Shown piece after piece: positions 42,976 through 51,987 of a stretch of DNA of 64,000 nt. Each line of letters opens with the position of its first letter. The first letter of the stretch is position 1. The stretch spans positions 1 to 64,000 of the forward strand of contig JAGNIU010000014.1 of assembly GCA_018000995.1 (NCBI GenBank), written 5' to 3'. The notes below the pieces were generated by a model. That model searched no databases and was not told the origin of the DNA. It saw only the letters and a list, made by a program, of their open reading frames with translations. The position numbers and the translations under genes are program-made. The DNA is from Bacteroidia bacterium (GTDB lineage Bacteria; Bacteroidota; Bacteroidia; B-17B0; Aurantibacillaceae).

Positions 42976-45165
42976 ATGAAAAAACTTTTACTAAGCCTGT
43001 TTTTATTATCGAATTTAATTTCACAAGCACAATCTCCTGTTGATGCTGCAGTCCAAATAACAGCAACAACAAACAGCACCGCCCCTTCAATAACTTTGAA
43101 TTGGGTTGGGAACGCAACCACAACTCAGTATAACATTTACCGCAAATTAAAAACAGCAGCAGCCTGGGGCTCTATTATTGCTTCTTTAACGGGAACCGTA
43201 AATCAGTATATAGACAATGCAATCGCGGTTGGAGCAAATTATGAATATAGAATTATCAGAACAGGAACCGGCTATACAGGATACGGATATATTAATTCAG
43301 GAATAAATATTCCGGCGGTAGACAAAAAAGGAAAATTAATTTTATTAGTCGACAGCACATTTGTTACAACCCTTGCAACAGAATTAAAACGTTTAGAAGA
43401 TGATTTGGAAGGCGATGGCTGGACAGTTGTTCGTCATAATGTTTTGCGGGCGGCAACAGTTACTCATGTAAAATCTTTTGTGGTTGCAGATTACACGGCA
43501 GACCCAACAAATACAAAAGCTATTTTTATTGTGGGACACGTTCCTGTTCCTTATAGTGGAAATATTAATCCTGATGGCCACCCCGATCATTTAGGCGCTT
43601 GGCCAACGGACACTTATTATGCTGACGTAAATGGAAACTGGACTGATCTTTCTGTTACATCAACAACCGCATCTCCGGCAAGAACACAAAATGTTCCCGG
43701 GGATAAAAAATTCGATCAAAGTGCAATCCCCAGTGACTTAGAACTACAAGTTGGAAGAGCGGATTTTGCAAACCTCCCTTCGTTTGCTGCAACAGAACAA
43801 ACGTTATTAAAAAATTATTTAGATAAAGATCATGATTACAGAATGAAAATATTTTCTCCACAAAAACGCGCTACTATTGATGATAATTTTGGTTTTATGG
43901 CAGGAGAGGCTTTTGCCGCAAGCGGGTACAAAAATTTTGCCCCACTAGTTGGTTCTGCTAATGTAATAGCGGGAGATTATTTTACTGATTTAGCAGCAGG
44001 AAGTTATTTATGGTCGTACGGTTGTGGCGGAGGAACTTATACCAGCGCTTCGGGCATTGGTTCAACTACAAATTTTTCAACATCAAATTTACAAGGCGTA
44101 TTCACCATGTTGTTTGGTTCTTATTTTGGAGACTGGGACAGCAATGATAATTTTTTAAGAGCAGCATTAGCACAAGGAAAAATTTTGGCAAATGTTTGGT
44201 CGGGCCGCGTGCATTACCAATTGCATCATATGGGTCTTGGTGAAAATATTGGTTACGGCGTTATGCTGACACAAAACAATATTGGCTCTCTGTATTTTGG
44301 AAGTCCAACAGGAATTACCGGTAGATGGATTCATCATGGTTTAATGGGCGATCCAACTTTGAAGAATGATGTAGTGGCTCCCGTATCAAATGTTATAGCA
44401 ACTAAAGCAGGAAACAATTGCAATATTTCTTGGAGCGCTTCAACTGAAACAGCTGTTGTCGGCTATAATATTTATATGAGGAACGACACGAATAAAGTTT
44501 ATGTGAAACTAAATCCATTACCAATAACCGGCACAACTTATACCGACAATTGTTTGTTGTATCCCGGAATTTATAAATACATGGTACGCGCTATTAAATT
44601 AGAAAACACGGCAAGCGGAACATATTATAATTTGAGTGATGGTATTGCAGATACAGCGTTGAACAATAATTATCTTAAAGTAAACGCCGCTTTTACCGTT
44701 AGTGCAATTAGTAATTCTGTTACACTTACAAATACATCAGCCGGCGCAACAACGTATGCTTGGGCATTTGGCGATGGCGGCACAAGTACAACAACAAATA
44801 CAGCTCATACTTACACCACTAATGGAACCTATACTATTTCTTTAATCGGATATAATTCTTGTAATAGCGATACTGCAAAAATTGTTGTCACCATTACTTC
44901 GGTTGGAATAAACGAATTAGTTTTAATGAATGAAGTTAATATTTACCCAAATCCAAGCAGCGGAACTTTTGTGATAAATACAGGACTCTGGAAGACGGTT
45001 TATGAAATTGTTATTTTTAATGTGGAAGGTAAACAAGTTTATAAAATTCAGGAAATACGCGAGTCTTTAGAAATAAACCTATCAGACCAAAAAAAGGGAA
45101 TGTACTTTGTCCGTATGCGTGACATAAACGGAGGCATTAAAACAAAGAAAATTGTTTTAGAATAA
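42976..45165 (+). CDS. Secreted multidomain protein: gingipain-like region, PKD domain and T9SS sorting domain
   Basis: The product has 729 residues: a signal peptide (1-19), an Fn3-like domain (about 25-105: ITLNWVGNATTTQYNIYRK), and a large region (about 115-455) whose order of motifs (IFIVGHVPVPYSGN, DTYYADVNGNW, LQVGRADFANLP, WSYGCGGGTY) recalls C25 (gingipain-type) caspase-fold peptidases. A clear catalytic His-Cys pair is not evident, so activity is uncertain. A second Fn3, a PKD domain (about 575-645: AWAFGDGGTST) and a T9SS type A domain (IYPNPSSGTFVIN ... GMYFVRM) follow. The ATG at 42976 is downstream of the promoter; 42928 lies within it. Confidence 0.82.
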   Translation: MKKLLLSLFLLSNLISQAQSPVDAAVQITATTNSTAPSITLNWVGNATTTQYNIYRKLKTAAAWGSIIASLTGTVNQYIDNAIAVGANYEYRIIRTGTGYTGYGYINSGINIPAVDKKGKLILLVDSTFVTTLATELKRLEDDLEGDGWTVVRHNVLRAATVTHVKSFVVADYTADPTNTKAIFIVGHVPVPYSGNINPDGHPDHLGAWPTDTYYADVNGNWTDLSVTSTTASPARTQNVPGDKKFDQSAIPSDLELQVGRADFANLPSFAATEQTLLKNYLDKDHDYRMKIFSPQKRATIDDNFGFMAGEAFAASGYKNFAPLVGSANVIAGDYFTDLAAGSYLWSYGCGGGTYTSASGIGSTTNFSTSNLQGVFTMLFGSYFGDWDSNDNFLRAALAQGKILANVWSGRVHYQLHHMGLGENIGYGVMLTQNNIGSLYFGSPTGITGRWIHHGLMGDPTLKNDVVAPVSNVIATKAGNNCNISWSASTETAVVGYNIYMRNDTNKVYVKLNPLPITGTTYTDNCLLYPGIYKYMVRAIKLENTASGTYYNLSDGIADTALNNNYLKVNAAFTVSAISNSVTLTNTSAGATTYAWAFGDGGTSTTTNTAHTYTTNGTYTISLIGYNSCNSDTAKIVVTITSVGINELVLMNEVNIYPNPSSGTFVINTGLWKTVYEIVIFNVEGKQVYKIQEIRESLEINLSDQKKGMYFVRMRDINGGIKTKKIVLE

Positions 45166-45216
45166 TCACCCAAAAGGGGTTAATCTCAATTCCAAAAAAT
45201 AAACTAATTTAGGGCT

Positions 45217-46839
45217 ATGCGCATCGTAGCCCTTTTTTTATTGTTTCCTTTCTTTGTTTTATCACAAAGCAAATACACGCATGCGGATTCTTTAAAGGGG
45301 AAAATTACAAAGGAACGTGAATGGTGGAATGTATTGCATTATGAGTTACATGCCTCGTTCAACGCAAAAGACAGTTCTGTTTCAGGCGTCAACAAAACCA
45401 CTTACAAAGTTTTATCTCCTTTACAAATTATGCATATTGATTTGCGCGAGCCAATGATTTTGGATAGCGCTATTCAAAACAATAAAAAATGTGGTTGGAA
45501 AAAAGATGGCGATGCTTATTTCATAAATCTATCTACAGAACAAAAAGCAAACGAGCAAAATCAGATCACATTTTATTTTCACGGCAAACCGAAAGCCGCA
45601 AAATTGCCACCATGGGACGGTGGACTAATTTGGAAAAAGGACAAAAATAAGAACCCGTGGATTTCAATTGCGTGTCAAGGCATGGCAGGCAGTGTTTGGT
45701 TTCCGAATAAAGATCACATGTATGATGAACCCGATAGCGTTTCTTTTTTTATTACAGCACCAAATGATTTAGTCGCAGTTGCAGGAGGAAAACTTCGCTC
45801 TACAATCGAAAACAACAACGGAACCAAAACGTGGAATTGGGCAATTGTAAATCCAATTAATAATTATTCTATTATTCCTTATATAGGAAAATACTTAAAT
45901 TTTAAAGACACTTTAAATGGAGAAGGCGGCGTGTTGGATATTAATTATTGGGTGTTGGATTATAATTTAGAAAAAGCAAAAGAACATTTTAAGGAAACAA
46001 AAACCATGTTGCGGTGTTTTGAAAATTGGTTTGGTAAATATCCTTTTTATGAAGACGGATTTAAATTAGTGGAAGCGCCGCATTTAGGAATGGAACATCA
46101 GAGCGCAGTGGCTTATGGAAATAACTATGTGAAGGGCTACATGGGAAGAGATTTATCAGGAACAGGTTGGGGATTAAAATGGGATTTTATTATTGTTCAC
46201 GAATCAGGACATGAATGGTTTGGAAACAATATTTCCGTAAAGGACGTTGCTGATAATTGGGTACACGAAGGATTTACTTCTTATTCGGAAGCGTTGTACA
46301 CTGAATATTTATTTGGAAAAGAAGCGGGAGCCGATTACGTTATTGGAACAAGAAAAGGAATTGATAATGACAAACCAATTATTGGCGACTATGAAGTGAA
46401 CCGCGATGGCTCAGGAGATATGTATAATAAAGCAGCGAACATGTTGCACACTATTCGTCAATTGGTAAACAACGATAGTCTTTGGAAATCTTTTTTGCGT
46501 GACATCAACAAAACATTTTGGCATACAACTACAACAAGCAAAGAAGTAGAAACTTATATGATAAATTATTTGAAGTTGGATTTGACAAAAGTGTTTGATC
46601 AGTATTTACGTACCACACAAATTCCAACTTTTGAATACTATTGGAAAGACGAAGTGCTTTCGATGCGCTGGACCAATTGTGTTCCTGGTTTTAATATGCC
46701 GGTAAGAATTAATATAGGGAACAACAGTCTGCTGTTCCGCCCAAGTGAAAAATGGAATTCTATTGGTTTGCCAAAACAAATGGAAGTGTCGGTTAACAGA
46801 AACTTTTATGTTAACATTAAAAAATCAACCGAGAAATAA
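45217..46839 (+). CDS. M1-family aminopeptidase
   Basis: The product has 540 residues: a signal peptide (1-16), an N-terminal beta-saddle (about 40-225) and a gluzincin catalytic domain with HESGHEWFGNN (His328 and His332) and the third ligand Glu in NWVHEGFTSYSE about 19 residues later; LGMEHQSAVAYGN replaces the GxMEN exopeptidase motif. It lacks the long C-terminal helical domain of the PepN type, a short form common in Bacteroidota. Expected role: peptide trimming in the periplasm. A -7-like TAATTTAG (one mismatch) lies upstream. Confidence 0.9.
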   Translation: MRIVALFLLFPFFVLSQSKYTHADSLKGKITKEREWWNVLHYELHASFNAKDSSVSGVNKTTYKVLSPLQIMHIDLREPMILDSAIQNNKKCGWKKDGDAYFINLSTEQKANEQNQITFYFHGKPKAAKLPPWDGGLIWKKDKNKNPWISIACQGMAGSVWFPNKDHMYDEPDSVSFFITAPNDLVAVAGGKLRSTIENNNGTKTWNWAIVNPINNYSIIPYIGKYLNFKDTLNGEGGVLDINYWVLDYNLEKAKEHFKETKTMLRCFENWFGKYPFYEDGFKLVEAPHLGMEHQSAVAYGNNYVKGYMGRDLSGTGWGLKWDFIIVHESGHEWFGNNISVKDVADNWVHEGFTSYSEALYTEYLFGKEAGADYVIGTRKGIDNDKPIIGDYEVNRDGSGDMYNKAANMLHTIRQLVNNDSLWKSFLRDINKTFWHTTTTSKEVETYMINYLKLDLTKVFDQYLRTTQIPTFEYYWKDEVLSMRWTNCVPGFNMPVRINIGNNSLLFRPSEKWNSIGLPKQMEVSVNRNFYVNIKKSTEK

Positions 46840-46840
46840 T

Positions 46841-46870
46841 TTTGTGCTTCGGGCATTCTCCTTACATTTG
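46841..46870 (+). promoter_or_regulatory. Promoter of the MFS transporter gene
   Basis: TTTG (46841-46844), 18 bp, TACATTTG (46863-46870), 11 nt before the ATG at 46882. Confidence 0.6.
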
Positions 46871-46881
46871 CGCGCACATTT

Positions 46882-48092
46882 ATGACCAAAGACGCAAATA
46901 AAAAAGCATTACTGTTTATTTTCATTACACTCTTAGTGGATTGTACAGGTATTGGAATTATTATCCCCGTTGTTCCAACACTAATACAACAACTAACCGG
47001 AGGAAGTGTTAGCGATGCTGCAACTTACGGAGGATGGTTAACCTTTGCGTATGCCATCATGCAATTTGTTTTTTCTCCAATACTAGGCGGCTTAAGCGAT
47101 CGTTATGGAAGAAGGCCTGTTCTTTTAATTTCGTTATTGGGTTTGGGAATTGATTATCTCTTTTTATTTTTCGCTCCTGATCTGTGGTGGTTATTTGTAG
47201 GACGATTAATTGCCGGCGTTTGCGGCGCGAGTTTTACAACAGCATCAGCTTACATTGCCGACATCAGCACAAACGAAAACCGTGCACAAAACTTTGGAAT
47301 GGTTGGCGCTGCATTTGGATTAGGATTTATTGTCGGTCCATTATTAGGAAGTGTGTTTAGTCATTGGGGAGTCCGCGTTCCGTTTTTAGCAGCAGCGGCA
47401 TTATCATTATTAAATTGGATTTATGGTTATTTTGTTTTACCTGAATCTTTATCAAAAGAAAATCGCCGTGCCTTTGATTGGAAACGCGCAAATCCTTTAG
47501 GCTCTTTACTACATCTAAGACGTTATCCTGCCATATTAGGATTGGTGTTGTCGATTGTATTAATTTATATTGCCGGTCACGCCGCACAAAGCACATGGAC
47601 ATATTACACCATGGAAAAATTTAAGTGGAACGAACAATGGATTGGCTACTCCATTTCTTTTGTTGGCGTTTCAGTTGCATTAGTGCAAGGAGGATTAATT
47701 CGTTACACGCAAAGAATATGGGGATCAAAAAATCTGTATTTATTGGATTGTGTTTGTACGTTGTTGGATTTACATTGTTTGCTTTTGCATCAAAAGGATG
47801 GATGATGTTTGCCTTTATGGTTCCTTATGCTTTAGCAGGAATTGCAGGGCCGTCATTACAAAGTTTAATTTCAGGAAACATTCCTGCAAACGAGCAAGGC
47901 GAATTACAAGGGGCTCTCACCAGTTTAATAAGCGTTACATCTATCATTGGTCCTTTATTAATGACAGGATTGTTTTCTTATTTCACCGCCGCAACATCGT
48001 CCGTTTATTTCCCCGGCGCGCCGTTTATGATGGGGGCTATATTAACCCTAATAAGCGTAATAATTGCTGCATTTTCATTACGAAAAACGTAA
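46882..48092 (+). pseudogene. TCR/Tet-family MFS transporter interrupted by a frameshift
   Basis: The first frame (46882-47805) gives the N-terminal eight or so transmembrane segments, with TCR/Tet signatures ([47 protein letters not shown]). Near 47715 the frame changes: the C-terminal segments ([15 protein letters not shown] to IIAAFSLRKT) continue in the -1 frame to 48092. Adding one base within CAAAGAATATGGGG restores a protein of about 403 residues, the normal length with 12 helices. A real mutation or a sequencing error are both possible. Intact relatives export drugs such as tetracycline, or act on unknown substrates. Confidence 0.82.
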
Positions 48093-48195
48093 TCTAAATC
48101 CCTGACTTTCATCATAAAAGCAGAACATACCTCTTTTTAGGTATTGTTTAGACTTAGTATAAATAACACTTTTGTAGCGTACTAATTTATATGTT

Positions 48196-50403
48196 ATGAA
48201 AACCCGCTATATTCTATTAAGTTTTATTTTTTCCGCTTCATTTTTTTCGAATGCACAACAAATAGATTCTGCAAAAACAGTTAGTTTACCAGAAATAGAA
48301 ATAAATGAGAAGCCATTAAAGAATGAAATCGAACGCATGCCGGAAACACAAGGCACTTGCATTTTTGCGGGAAAGAAAAACGAAGTTATTAAGTTAGGAA
48401 ATATTGATGCAGACCTTTCTGTAAATAACTCACGTCAGGTTTTTGGAAAAGTTCCCGGCGTTACTGTTTGGGAAAATGATGGTTCGGGAATTCAGGTTGG
48501 CGTTTCAACACGCGGCTTAAGTCCAAATCGTTCCTGGGAATTTAATGTTCGTCAAAATAGCGGCGATATTAGCGGCGAAACTTTTGGTTATCCGGAAGCA
48601 TATTATAGCCCGCCATTAGAAGGCGTAGAAAAAATTGAAGTTATTCGCGGCGCTTCATCTTTGCAATTTGGTCCGCAATTCGGTGGCTTGCTAAATTATG
48701 TAATGAAAAAAGGCAGTCCTTATAAACCAATTGTTTATGAAACACAACAAACATTTGGTTCTTATGGTTTGTTCAATTCATATAATGCTTTGGGCGGCAC
48801 CTATAAAAAATTCTCCTATTATGCTTTTTTTCACCACCGCGGTTCTGAAGGATGGAGGGAAAACAACCGTTATGAAATAAATGTCGGTTACATAGCCTTA
48901 AATTATTCTGTAACACCAAAATTAAATATTGGAATACAATATACCCGTAGCACGTACATTAGTCAACAGCCGGGAGGATTAACAGATTCATTATTCAATG
49001 CCGATTCCCGTCAATCTGTTCGTAGCCGTAATTGGATTGCTGCGCCGTGGAATGTTGCAAATGTTTACGCAGATTATAACATGAGCGAAAACACAAAACT
49101 CAGCATTAAAGTATTCGGCATTATGGCAGAAAGAAATAGTGTTGGTTTTATGAAAGGATTAAACGTTGCTGATACTTTTAATACTGCTATTAAATCATAT
49201 AACCCACGCCAACTCGACAGAGATAATTATAATAATTACGGGAGCGAATTACGTTTTTTACAAATGTATAATTTGTTTAAACAAAAAAGCGCACTTGCTA
49301 TTGGCGCACGTATGTATCGTGGTGATATGTTACGACGTCAGGTTGGCACAGGCACCGGCGGAAACGATTATGATTTAACAGTTACCGCTTTATCGAACGG
49401 AAAAGAATACACAAAGGAATATAATTACATCACCGATAATTATGCTTTTTATATTGAGAACATGTTCAAACTTTGTAAGCGCCTTACTATAACACCGGGC
49501 GCTCGTTACGAAATTATTTCTTCTTCAGCATCCGGATATTTAAACACAACACCAACAGGAACTTTTTCTCCTGTAAAAAGACAACGTAATGTTTTGTTGT
49601 TAGGAGTTGGCGCAGAATTTTTAATGACAAGCACAACCAATTTTTATGCAAACTTTAGCCAATCATATCGCCCTGTTACGTATTCTGAATTAACACCTTC
49701 AGCAACCACAGAAGTAATTGATCCCGATTTGAAGGATGCCGGCGGATATAATATTGATGGTGGCTACAGAGGAAGAATTAAAGATTGGTTAAGTTTTGAT
49801 GTTGGCGGATTTTATTTAGTGTATGATAACCGCATAGGAACCATCACACAAAACGGAGTAAATTTTAAAACAAACATTGGCACATCAGTTAGTCAGGGAG
49901 CAGAATTATTTGTTGAGATAGATCCAATTAGAATTTTCACTTCAAAATCAAAAGTGGGCTACCTAACACTTTATGCATCGTATGCGTATGTTGATGCAAA
50001 ATATACACGCTGGGATAATCCTGCAATTGCAAACGATGTCACAAAATCTATTCACAATAAACGTGTAGAATATGCGCCTCAAAACATTGGTAGATACGGC
50101 GCAACATATATTTATAAAAAAGTTTCTGCAACATTTCAGTTAAGTCAGGTTAGCGAAGTATTTGCTGACGCACAAAACACTGAAAAAACAAATGCAGTAG
50201 CCACAGTTGGAAAAGTTCCTGGATATACTGTAATGGACGCTTCTGTAACTTGGTTATTTGCACAAAAGTTTAATTTTAAAGCAGGAATCAATAACCTAGG
50301 CGATGTTTCTTATTTCACCAGAAGAGCAGGAGGTTACCCCGGACCAGGCTTAATGCCCGCAAATGGCAGAACCATTTTCGTAAGCATTGGGGCTAAAATA
50401 TAA
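48196..50403 (+). CDS. TonB-dependent receptor, FecA-like (ferric-siderophore/dicitrate type)
   Basis: The product has 735 residues: a signal peptide (about 1-20), a plug domain (about 60-175: VFGKVPGVTVWENDGSGIQVGVSTRG, EVIRGASSLQFGPQFGG) and a 22-strand barrel ending with an aromatic beta-signal (GRTIFVSIGAKI). There is no carboxypeptidase-like prefix, unlike SusC. FecA-like members take up ferric citrate or siderophores. A DtxR-regulated gene pair lies downstream; a TTAGG half-site upstream near 48136 (TTTTTAGGT) hints at the same control, weakly. Confidence 0.9.
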   Translation: MKTRYILLSFIFSASFFSNAQQIDSAKTVSLPEIEINEKPLKNEIERMPETQGTCIFAGKKNEVIKLGNIDADLSVNNSRQVFGKVPGVTVWENDGSGIQVGVSTRGLSPNRSWEFNVRQNSGDISGETFGYPEAYYSPPLEGVEKIEVIRGASSLQFGPQFGGLLNYVMKKGSPYKPIVYETQQTFGSYGLFNSYNALGGTYKKFSYYAFFHHRGSEGWRENNRYEINVGYIALNYSVTPKLNIGIQYTRSTYISQQPGGLTDSLFNADSRQSVRSRNWIAAPWNVANVYADYNMSENTKLSIKVFGIMAERNSVGFMKGLNVADTFNTAIKSYNPRQLDRDNYNNYGSELRFLQMYNLFKQKSALAIGARMYRGDMLRRQVGTGTGGNDYDLTVTALSNGKEYTKEYNYITDNYAFYIENMFKLCKRLTITPGARYEIISSSASGYLNTTPTGTFSPVKRQRNVLLLGVGAEFLMTSTTNFYANFSQSYRPVTYSELTPSATTEVIDPDLKDAGGYNIDGGYRGRIKDWLSFDVGGFYLVYDNRIGTITQNGVNFKTNIGTSVSQGAELFVEIDPIRIFTSKSKVGYLTLYASYAYVDAKYTRWDNPAIANDVTKSIHNKRVEYAPQNIGRYGATYIYKKVSATFQLSQVSEVFADAQNTEKTNAVATVGKVPGYTVMDASVTWLFAQKFNFKAGINNLGDVSYFTRRAGGYPGPGLMPANGRTIFVSIGAKI

Positions 50404-50451
50404 AAAATGTTATTTAGTATCTTGTAGTTAGGGTGATTGAAGGCGGTTTTT

Positions 50452-50459
50452 TACTTTTG
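50452..50459 (+). promoter_or_regulatory. -7 box of the DUF2490 gene promoter
   Basis: TACTTTTG matches TAnnTTTG, 11 nt before the ATG at 50471. A TTG at 50422 is too far to be the usual -33 element. Confidence 0.4.
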
Positions 50460-50470
50460 TCATTCTGCAA

Positions 50471-51235
50471 ATGATGAAAAAACTTCTGATATTATTTATT
50501 GTTTTCCCTGTTGTTGTTTTCTCACAAACGCCAAGAAAGCATTATTACAATAATACAGGTTGGTTAATGTATTTCGGTAATCATAAGATTACTAACAGAA
50601 TTGGTTTGCATCTGGAAGCACAATTACGCCGTAGTGAATTTGTTGCTGCGCCGAAACAATTATTATTAAGGGGCGGCATAAATATTTACACAGGTGATAA
50701 ATCTTTTTTTACTGCAGGTTATGCTTATGTGGAAACCTATCCTTACGGAGATTTGCCTTCACCCATTACTTTTCCCGAACATCGCATTTGGGAACAATTC
50801 CAGGTAAAAACGAATCTTTCAAGATTTGAAATGATCAGTCGTTTTCGTTTAGAGCAGCGTTATGTTTATTCGCCCGTGTATGATAAAGTAGAAAACAAGT
50901 ATGAAGTGGGTAAAGATGTTTACACAAATCGCTTCCGTTTGTTAACGCGGTTTTCTTTACCGATTAACGGAAAAGAAATAAAAGACAAGGTGTTTTATAT
51001 TTCTGCGTATGACGAATTGTTTATCAATTTCGGAAAAAATGTTGGCGCGAATGTGTTCGATCAAAACCGCGCTTATGTTGCATTAGGATATAAAGTGCCC
51101 GTTTTGGGAAGAATAGAGGCAGGTTATTTGTATCAGAGTATTGTAAAAAGTGATGGCATCCGAATTGAAAACAATCACGCTTTGCAATTAAGCATCACTT
51201 CAAATATAGAGTTCCGAAAAAAGAAAGGCGATTAA
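50471..51235 (+). CDS. DUF2490-family outer-membrane protein
   Basis: The product has 254 residues with a signal peptide ending VVVFSQ and a chain of amphipathic beta strands (GWLMYFGNHKI, FFTAGYAYVETYPYG, FRLEQRYVYSPVYD, RAYVALGYKVPVLGRIEAGYLYQ), the pattern of DUF2490, a barrel-like family of unknown role. It follows the FecA-like receptor and may assist the same uptake. It overlaps by 4 bp the end of the opposite dtxR-type gene. Confidence 0.82.
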   Translation: MMKKLLILFIVFPVVVFSQTPRKHYYNNTGWLMYFGNHKITNRIGLHLEAQLRRSEFVAAPKQLLLRGGINIYTGDKSFFTAGYAYVETYPYGDLPSPITFPEHRIWEQFQVKTNLSRFEMISRFRLEQRYVYSPVYDKVENKYEVGKDVYTNRFRLLTRFSLPINGKEIKDKVFYISAYDELFINFGKNVGANVFDQNRAYVALGYKVPVLGRIEAGYLYQSIVKSDGIRIENNHALQLSITSNIEFRKKKGD

Positions 51236-51918
51236 TTCTTACAAGCACAGCCCGGCTTCACACAAGTCACTTGAATTTTCTCTGCGACTTTCGGAGAAAG
51301 AATAACACTCTCATTATTTCTGTATTTTATTTTCATCGAGCCATCGAAACCAAAAACTTTTTCTACAATTAATTTTTCATTCAACCCAATTTTCAAATCG
51401 GTTAAGTAGTTTAAAAACTCGTGACTGTCTTCATTCACGCCAAGCACAATACACTTACAACCTTCAATACTATTTAATAAAGGTCTTCTTTCACTCACTG
51501 GTAATTTTCCACTTTTATCAGGAATAGGATCACCATGCGGATCAAATTTTGGCGCTCCGCTTAATTCGTAAATGCGATCAATTAATTTTTCTGAATTTAC
51601 ATTTTGTAACTGCTCTGCTAATTCATGCACTTCGCTCCAACTAAATTTACAAACCTTATGTAAAAAAGTTTCCCAAATGCGATGCTTACGAACAACGTTT
51701 AACGCTTCTTTTTCACCAACTTTTGTCAGCTGAATTCCCTCTTTCTTTTTGTAAGTGATCCATTTTTCTGATTGGAGAACTCCAATGCGTTCCGATACGG
51801 TTGGCGGCTTCAAATCCAAATAATAAGCTAATTCGCTTAGGGTTACCTTACTGTTTCCTTCGGTGTGACTAACCTGGTAAATAGCTCTCAAATACTTCTC
51901 ATCCGATGTCTTTATCAT
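51232..51918 (-). CDS. DtxR/MntR-family metal-dependent transcriptional repressor
   Basis: The product has 228 residues: a winged HTH (about 1-65: VTLSELAYYLDLKPPTVSERIGVLQ), a metal-binding dimerisation domain (about 70-145: HRIWETFLHKVCKF, WSEVHELAEQLQNV, DPHGDPIP) and a C-terminal SH3/FeoA-like domain. It ends CVKPGCACKN, a Cys cluster not expected in the textbook family. It represses metal-uptake genes when Fe2+ or Mn2+ is bound; the metal here is not decided by the sequence. It is divergent from the TonB receptor across a matching operator. Confidence 0.92.
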   Translation of the reverse strand: MIKTSDEKYLRAIYQVSHTEGNSKVTLSELAYYLDLKPPTVSERIGVLQSEKWITYKKKEGIQLTKVGEKEALNVVRKHRIWETFLHKVCKFSWSEVHELAEQLQNVNSEKLIDRIYELSGAPKFDPHGDPIPDKSGKLPVSERRPLLNSIEGCKCIVLGVNEDSHEFLNYLTDLKIGLNEKLIVEKVFGFDGSMKIKYRNNESVILSPKVAEKIQVTCVKPGCACKN

Positions 51919-51936
51919 AGTGTAAATATACTAATA

Positions 51937-51970
51937 ATTAGGCTTACCTAATAATTGTTTTTAGGTTAGA
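51937..51970. promoter_or_regulatory. DtxR/MntR-type operator in the divergent promoter region
   Basis: ATTAGG-CTTA-CCTAAT (51937-51952) is a perfect inverted repeat of the TTAGG half-site typical of DtxR-family operators (TTAGG...CCTAA). A second half-site TTAGGTTAG follows at 51961-51969. It overlaps -7-like boxes in both directions: minus TATATTTA and plus TATCTTTG (51973-51980). Confidence 0.7.
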
Positions 51971-51972
51971 TG

Positions 51973-51980
51973 TATCTTTG
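51973..51980 (+). promoter_or_regulatory. -7 box of the TonB receptor promoter
   Basis: TATCTTTG matches TAnnTTTG and ends 7 nt before the chosen ATG (51988). It rules out the in-frame ATG at 51970, which precedes it. Confidence 0.55.
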
Positions 51981-51987
51981 TTTCGAG

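Noticed and set aside
47727-47733. Programmed -1 frameshift as the cause of the split MFS gene
   Set aside because: A AAA AAT is a valid slippery heptamer, but the alignment of KNMGIKKSV to the expected TCR/Tet loop is better if one base was lost slightly upstream, and such transporters are not known to use frameshifting. Kept only as a remote option.
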